A stretch of DNA of 40,826 nt from Acidimicrobiia bacterium (lineage in GTDB: Bacteria > Actinomycetota > Acidimicrobiia > Spongiisociales > UBA4744), in assembly GCA_024763085.1 (NCBI GenBank), contig JANTGE010000003.1, forward strand, positions 1-40,826, read 5' to 3'. Positions 36,046 through 40,826 of the stretch are shown here, piece after piece. Position numbers and translations under genes: made by a program. Under the pieces are notes generated by a model. The model had not been told where the DNA came from and searched no databases. It saw only the letters and a program-made list of their open reading frames with translations. The first letter of the stretch is position 1. Each line of letters opens with the position of its first letter.

Positions 36046-36596
36046 TCGCAGAGCTACGTGTCAACGGCTACATCCGGGCGCCCAAGGTCCGGGTCGTGGC
36101 ACCCGACGGCAGCCAAGTCGGAATCAAGAGACTCGAAGAGGCCCTGTGGCTGGCCGACCAGCTCGGCCTGGACCTCGTCGAGGTGGCCCCCAACGCCGAT
36201 CCGCCCGTGTGTCGGCTCATGGACTACGGCCGGTACAAGTACGAACAGTCGGTCAAGGCACGCGAAGCCCGTAAGAAGCAGACGCGCAACATCGTCAAAG
36301 AGGTGAAGTTCAAGCCGAAAATCGGCGAGCACGACTACATCATCAAACGGAACAAGGTCATCCAGTTCCTCGAACAGGGCGACAAAGTGAAGATCACGAT
36401 CTGGTTCCGCGGACGGGAAGCCAGCCGACCGGAGCTCGGTCTGAAGATCATCGACCGGCTCGTCGAAGAACTCGGCGACCGCGCCAAAGTCGTGCAGGCG
36501 CCGAAGCAGGAAGGCCGCAACATGTTCATGGTGCTGGCACCAGGGAAGGTCGAAGAGTCTGGCGACGAAGCGATCACCGAAGAGGAGACCGAATGA
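36042..36596 (+). CDS. infC: Translation initiation factor IF-3
   Basis: IAELRVNGYIRAPKVRVVAPDGSQVGIKRLEEAL...FKPKIGEHDYIIKRNKVIQFLEQGDKVKITIWFRGRE. GTG 36042 or more likely ATC 36045. Confidence 0.95.
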   Translation: MIAELRVNGYIRAPKVRVVAPDGSQVGIKRLEEALWLADQLGLDLVEVAPNADPPVCRLMDYGRYKYEQSVKAREARKKQTRNIVKEVKFKPKIGEHDYIIKRNKVIQFLEQGDKVKITIWFRGREASRPELGLKIIDRLVEELGDRAKVVQAPKQEGRNMFMVLAPGKVEESGDEAITEEETE

Positions 36597-36787
36597 AACA
36601 AAAGACGCATCGCGGAGCCGCCAAACGGATCCGACGCACCGGGTCGGGGAAACTCGTCCGAGCGCGGGCAGGGCGCGGCCACCTGAAACTCGCGAAGAGC
36701 CGGAAGCGGTTCCGGCAGCTCAAGGGCTACACGGAACTCGCACCCGGCGACCGCAAGGTCGCCAAGCGCATGCTGGGAGGTAAGTAG
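36593..36787 (+). CDS. rpmI: 50S ribosomal protein L35
   Basis: MKQKTHRGAAKRIRRTGSGKLVRARAGRGHL. Confidence 0.95.
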   Translation: MKQKTHRGAAKRIRRTGSGKLVRARAGRGHLKLAKSRKRFRQLKGYTELAPGDRKVAKRMLGGK

Positions 36788-37138
36788 ATGGCCCGCGTGA
36801 AACGAGCCGTCCACGGACGGAAGAAGCACCGCAAGGTGATGGCCAGGGCGAAGGGCTACAAGGGAGCCAAGAGCCGCCGCTTCAAGACAGCCAACGAGCA
36901 GGTCATGCACGCGATGGCGGACTCATATGCCCACCGCCGTGCGCGCAAAGGGGAGTTCCGGCGCCTTTGGATCAGCCGTATCAACGCGGCTGCCCGGCAG
37001 AACGGCACCACCTACTCGAAACTCATGGCAGATCTGAAGGCGGCAGATATCGAGGTCGACCGCAAGATGCTCGCCGACCTCGCGGTCACCGATCCGGACG
37101 CGTTCCGCAACATCGTAGAGGCAGCAAACCGCGGCTGA
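36788..37138 (+). CDS. rplT: 50S ribosomal protein L20
   Basis: MARVKRAVHGRKKHRKVMARAKGYKGAKSRRFKTANEQVMHA. Confidence 0.97.
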   Translation: MARVKRAVHGRKKHRKVMARAKGYKGAKSRRFKTANEQVMHAMADSYAHRRARKGEFRRLWISRINAAARQNGTTYSKLMADLKAADIEVDRKMLADLAVTDPDAFRNIVEAANRG

Positions 37139-37139
37139 G

Positions 37140-37838
37140 ATAGCATCTCCGCGTAACCCGCGAATCGTCGCCGCGGCGAAGCTGCATCAGGCAGCGGAGC
37201 GGCGACGAAGTGGTCTCGGGCTTCTGGAAGGGCCTCATCTCGTCCATGAGGCCCTGACGGCCGGAGTGACCTTCGAAGCGGTGTACAGCATCGAACCGAT
37301 GGGTATCCCCGGTGAGATCAGCATCTCGGAGGAGGTGCTGAAACGCCTCGCCGGCACCCGAAGCCCGCAAAGCCCGGTGGCAGTGTTTCGTCTTCCCGGC
37401 GAAACGCCGCCGGCCCGGTCGATGCTGGTGTTGTGGCAGGTCGCAGACCCGGGCAACGTCGGCACCCTCATCCGCAGTGCGGCGATGTTCGGCTTGGACG
37501 TGGTCACCCACGGGGGAGCGGACGTGTGGTCGCCCAAGGCGTTGCGGGCGGGGGCCGGAGCCCACTTCCACACGGCCATCTCGTCGGTCGATCGTCTCGA
37601 AGACCTCCCCCACGACGCCGCTTTGGTCGCCACCGTCGTGAGCGACGGCCTTCCCCTCGACGAGGTACCCGACGGAAGAGTCGCAGTGCTCATCGGCGCC
37701 GAGGCCCAGGGACTGCCCGATACCATCGTCGATCGGTGCGACGTGGCGGTCACCATCCAGGGTTGCGGCGATGTCGAGAGCCTCAACGCAGCCGCCGCGG
37801 GTTCGATCATCGCTTCTGTCGTCGGTTGCCGGGACTAA
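37140..37838 (+). CDS. SpoU/TrmH-family rRNA methyltransferase, probable non-canonical ATA start
   Basis: (I/M)ASPRNPRIVAAAKLHQAAERRRSGLGLLEGPHLVHEALTAGVTFEAVYSIEPMG...VLWQVADPGNVGTLIRSAAMFGLD...VLIGAEAQGLPDTIVDRCDVAVTI. First canonical start in frame (GTG 37266) would delete the conserved N-terminus. Confidence 0.85.
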   Translation: MASPRNPRIVAAAKLHQAAERRRSGLGLLEGPHLVHEALTAGVTFEAVYSIEPMGIPGEISISEEVLKRLAGTRSPQSPVAVFRLPGETPPARSMLVLWQVADPGNVGTLIRSAAMFGLDVVTHGGADVWSPKALRAGAGAHFHTAISSVDRLEDLPHDAALVATVVSDGLPLDEVPDGRVAVLIGAEAQGLPDTIVDRCDVAVTIQGCGDVESLNAAAAGSIIASVVGCRD

Positions 37839-37850
37839 CCTGCCACCTCT

Positions 37851-38882
37851 ATGCAAGAACTCACTGAGCTGCTCGCCGCCGCACCGGGCCGCATCGACGC
37901 CGTAGGAGACTTGGAGAGCCTCGAAGCCCTGGAACGGGAGCTGATCGGCAGAGAGTCGGTCATCGCCACGATGCGCCGCAGCCTGGGCTCGCTTCCGCCC
38001 GAGGAGCGTCCCGTCGTCGGAGCCCGACTGAACGAGGCATTCACCCGGATCAGAGAGCTCCTGGCCGAACGGCGCGCGGCGTTGGAACGAGCTGCCGAAG
38101 ACCAGCTGCTCGAAGAAGAGCGCGTCGATGTGACGCTTCCCCTCGTCGACGTGCCGGTCGGGCACCGCCACCTGCTGAGCCAAACACTCGACGAGGTCAT
38201 CGACATCTTCGTGTCGCTCGGCTACGCCGTCGCGCGGGGACCGGAGGTCGAGACGTCCTACTACAACTTCGACGCCCTGAACACCCCGCCCACTCATCCG
38301 GCCCGGCTCGAGTCGGACACGCTCTACGTCGACTGGGGCGAACCTGAAGATGAGCTCGTGTTGCGAACCCACACCTCGCCCATGCAGATTCGCTACATGG
38401 AGACACACCAGCCTCCCGTGTACGTCGTCGTTCCGGGACGTGTCTACCGGGCCGACACCCTCGACGCCACCCACTCGCCCGTCTTCAATCAGGTCGAAGG
38501 ACTCGCGGTCGACGCCGACATCACCATGGCGGACCTGAAAGGAACCTTGGCGGCGTTCATGCGTGCGTTCTTTGGCAAAGAACGCACCGTGCGTCTCCTC
38601 CCACACTTCTTCCCGTTCACCGAACCTTCTGCAGAGATGCACGTCTCCTGTTTCAATTGCGACGGGTCCGGCTGCCGTGTCTGCTCCAACACCGGTTGGA
38701 TCGAACTGCTCGGCTGTGGAATGGTCGACCCCAACGTGTTCGAGGCGGTCGGCTACGATCCGGCGGCCGTGTCGGGGTTCGCCTTCGGGGTGGGTGTCGA
38801 TCGGCTTGCGTTGGTCAGACATGGCATCAACCACATCAAGCATTTGTACGAGAACGACCTGCGCGTGTTGGAGCAGTTCTGA
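37851..38882 (+). CDS. pheS: Phenylalanine--tRNA ligase alpha subunit
   Basis: HRHLLSQTLDEVIDIFVSLGYAVARGPEVETSYYNFDALNTPPTHPAR; FAFGVGVDRLALVRHGINHIKHLYENDLRVLEQF. Confidence 0.96.
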   Translation: MQELTELLAAAPGRIDAVGDLESLEALERELIGRESVIATMRRSLGSLPPEERPVVGARLNEAFTRIRELLAERRAALERAAEDQLLEEERVDVTLPLVDVPVGHRHLLSQTLDEVIDIFVSLGYAVARGPEVETSYYNFDALNTPPTHPARLESDTLYVDWGEPEDELVLRTHTSPMQIRYMETHQPPVYVVVPGRVYRADTLDATHSPVFNQVEGLAVDADITMADLKGTLAAFMRAFFGKERTVRLLPHFFPFTEPSAEMHVSCFNCDGSGCRVCSNTGWIELLGCGMVDPNVFEAVGYDPAAVSGFAFGVGVDRLALVRHGINHIKHLYENDLRVLEQF

Positions 38883-40826
38883 TGAGAGTGTCGCTGCGTT
38901 GGCTCAAGGAGTTCATCGATCTCCCAACGGATGATCCCGCGGAACTGGCCGAAGTGTTCGCGTCCCTTGGCCACGAGGTCGAAGGCGTGGAACATCTCGA
39001 AGCGCCGTTCAGCGGTGTGGTCGTAGGGAAGGTCGAACATGTCGAGCCCCACCCGAACGCGGACCGGCTTCGGTTTTGTCGGGTCCGGGTCGGCGACGGT
39101 ACCCACGACGTCGTCTGTGGTGCGTGGAACTTCGAAGCCGGCGCCGTGGTCCCGGTGTCGCTGCCTGGCGCCACGCTTGCCAACGGCATGGAGGTGGGAC
39201 TGCGTGCCATTCGGGGCATCGAGTCGTTCGGCATGATCTGTTCGGAAGGAGAGCTGGGGATCGGAGATGATGCCGAGGGGATCCTCGTCCTCGAAGACGA
39301 TACCGTGGCGCCTGGAACCGACTTCGCCGAGCTGCTGCCGTATCCGGACGTCGTCTTCGACCTGTCCATCACTCCGAACCGACCCGACGCGATGTCCATT
39401 CATGGGATCGCGAGAGATCTTGGGGCCTACTACCGGCTGCCGGTGCGGATGCCACCCACCGAGGTGGCCGAAGCAGGGCCCGATTCGGACGTTGTCGTCG
39501 AGATCGACGATCCCGATGGAGCTCCAAGGTATGTGGGACGGGAAGTGCGTCAGGTGGCCGTCGGCCGCTCACCGCTCTGGATGCGACTGCGCTTGAGAGA
39601 TGCGGGGGTTCGTCCGATCAGCAACATCGTCGACATCACCAACTACGTGCTGCTCGAGTTGGGCCAGCCGCTGCATGGGTTCGATCTCGACAAGGTCGCC
39701 GACCACACGGTCATCGTGCGGCGCGCCCGACCAGGCGAGCACCTGCGTACGCTGGACGGCGTCGAACGTGAGCTCACCGAGGAGGATCTCGTCATCGCCG
39801 ATCCGAGCGGGCCCATCGCGATCGCCGGAGTGATGGGAGGTGAGTCCTCCGAAGTGGGTGATGGCACGAGTCGTGTGCTCATCGAAGCCGCTCACTTCGA
39901 CCCGCCGAGCGTGCTCTTTACGGCGAAGCGGCATGGTCTTCGCACGGAGGCGTCCGCACGTTTCGAACGCGGTGTAGACCCCGAACTCCCGCCGATAGCG
40001 GCAGATCGCGCCGCTCGACTGATGAGCGAAATCGCAGGAGGGCTCGTCGCCGCGCCGCTCGTCGACGCCTATCCGAAGCCACATCAACCAGTGCACATCC
40101 CTTTCCCGATCTCCGAGGTCTCCCGTCTGACCGGCGTCGAGTTGCCGGCAGGGGAGGTCGTAGACATCCTTTCCCGACTCGGTTTTGAGGTTTCGGGCGG
40201 GGACGTCCTGGATGTGGTCGCGCCGTCGTTCCGTCCCGATGTGACAAGGCCGGCCGACCTGGTAGAGGAGGTGGCTCGGCTCTACGGCTACGACAAGATC
40301 CCCGAACGAGTTCGGGTCGGCACCGGTGCAGGGTTCTCACCAGACGACCGCCTGCTGCGACGCATCGGTTCGGTCCTCACTGGTATGGGCATCCACGAAG
40401 CAGCGACGTTGTCATTCGTAGCCGAAGAGGACCTGCGCCGTATGGGACACGACGGCGGTGTCGTGAGAGTCCGGAACCCGCTACGGGACGATCAGGCCGT
40501 GCTGCGCCCGACCCTTCTCCCCGGCCTCCTCGAGGCGGTACGGTTCAACGTGGGATACGGAGCCAAGAGGGTTGCGCTGTTCGAAACCGGACGGGTGTTC
40601 CTCGACCGCCCTGACGACGACGATCCGCGCATTCCGGCACAGCCACAGCGACTTGGCGTGGTCGTTCTCGGTCCGCTCGCTTCGGATGGGCCCGACTCGA
40701 ACGTGTTTCTCGCCACGGCGATCCTTCGCGGCCTTGGTGATGCACTCGGCGTCTCATTCACCCTCCAACAGGGGGAGCAGCTGCCGATGCATCCGGGACG
40801 AGGAGGCCAGGTGCGGTTGGACGATA
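38882..40826 (+). CDS. pheT: Phenylalanine--tRNA ligase beta subunit (3' truncated by window)
   Basis: MRVSLRWLKEFIDLPTDDPAELAEVFASLGHEVEGVEHL..., tRNA-binding domain HPNADRLRFCRVRVGDG; ORF runs off the window so it is absent from the ORF track. Confidence 0.93.
   Translation, partial: MRVSLRWLKEFIDLPTDDPAELAEVFASLGHEVEGVEHLEAPFSGVVVGKVEHVEPHPNADRLRFCRVRVGDGTHDVVCGAWNFEAGAVVPVSLPGATLANGMEVGLRAIRGIESFGMICSEGELGIGDDAEGILVLEDDTVAPGTDFAELLPYPDVVFDLSITPNRPDAMSIHGIARDLGAYYRLPVRMPPTEVAEAGPDSDVVVEIDDPDGAPRYVGREVRQVAVGRSPLWMRLRLRDAGVRPISNIVDITNYVLLELGQPLHGFDLDKVADHTVIVRRARPGEHLRTLDGVERELTEEDLVIADPSGPIAIAGVMGGESSEVGDGTSRVLIEAAHFDPPSVLFTAKRHGLRTEASARFERGVDPELPPIAADRAARLMSEIAGGLVAAPLVDAYPKPHQPVHIPFPISEVSRLTGVELPAGEVVDILSRLGFEVSGGDVLDVVAPSFRPDVTRPADLVEEVARLYGYDKIPERVRVGTGAGFSPDDRLLRRIGSVLTGMGIHEAATLSFVAEEDLRRMGHDGGVVRVRNPLRDDQAVLRPTLLPGLLEAVRFNVGYGAKRVALFETGRVFLDRPDDDDPRIPAQPQRLGVVVLGPLASDGPDSNVFLATAILRGLGDALGVSFTLQQGEQLPMHPGRGGQVRLDD

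Noticed and set aside
37086-38843. 585-aa minus-strand ORF opposite spoU/pheS
   Set aside because: Shadow ORF spanning several genuine genes; no family resemblance.

Overview
The window is a single-direction (+ strand), densely packed, high-GC chromosomal segment. Gene content and order suggest Actinomycetota (inference; no taxonomy search was possible). Order: aspS 3' end - rarA - small ORF - alaS - ruvX - mltG - type IV pilus block (DUF4388 protein, pilB, pilT, pilC, two pilins, pilD, pilM, pilN, pilO, pilP-like) - aroC - aroK - aroB - efp - nusB - pyrR/B/C/D/F - mihF - gmk - rpoZ - coaBC - metK - priA - def - fmt - rpe - response regulator/GGDEF-like - FMN riboswitch - ribD/E/BA/H - infC - rpmI - rplT - SpoU-family rRNA methyltransferase - pheS - pheT (truncated by window end). 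I saw no mobile elements, CRISPR, rRNA or tRNA. The most interesting material is regulatory. (1) A 248-nt pilC-pilA leader has several perfect long-range complementarities. (2) The pyrR leader has a PyrR-binding-loop match, a 21-codon uORF, an intrinsic terminator and a TGATG stop/start junction. (3) The infC leader has mutually exclusive antiterminator/terminator helices, a basic 38-codon leader ORF ending TGATC at infC, and a promoter whose spacer is a perfect inverted repeat. (4) Four genes (nusB, priA, infC, spoU-like) have a natural N-terminus that points to AUC/AUA initiation. All structure calls were made by eye and need folding, covariation or experimental tests.
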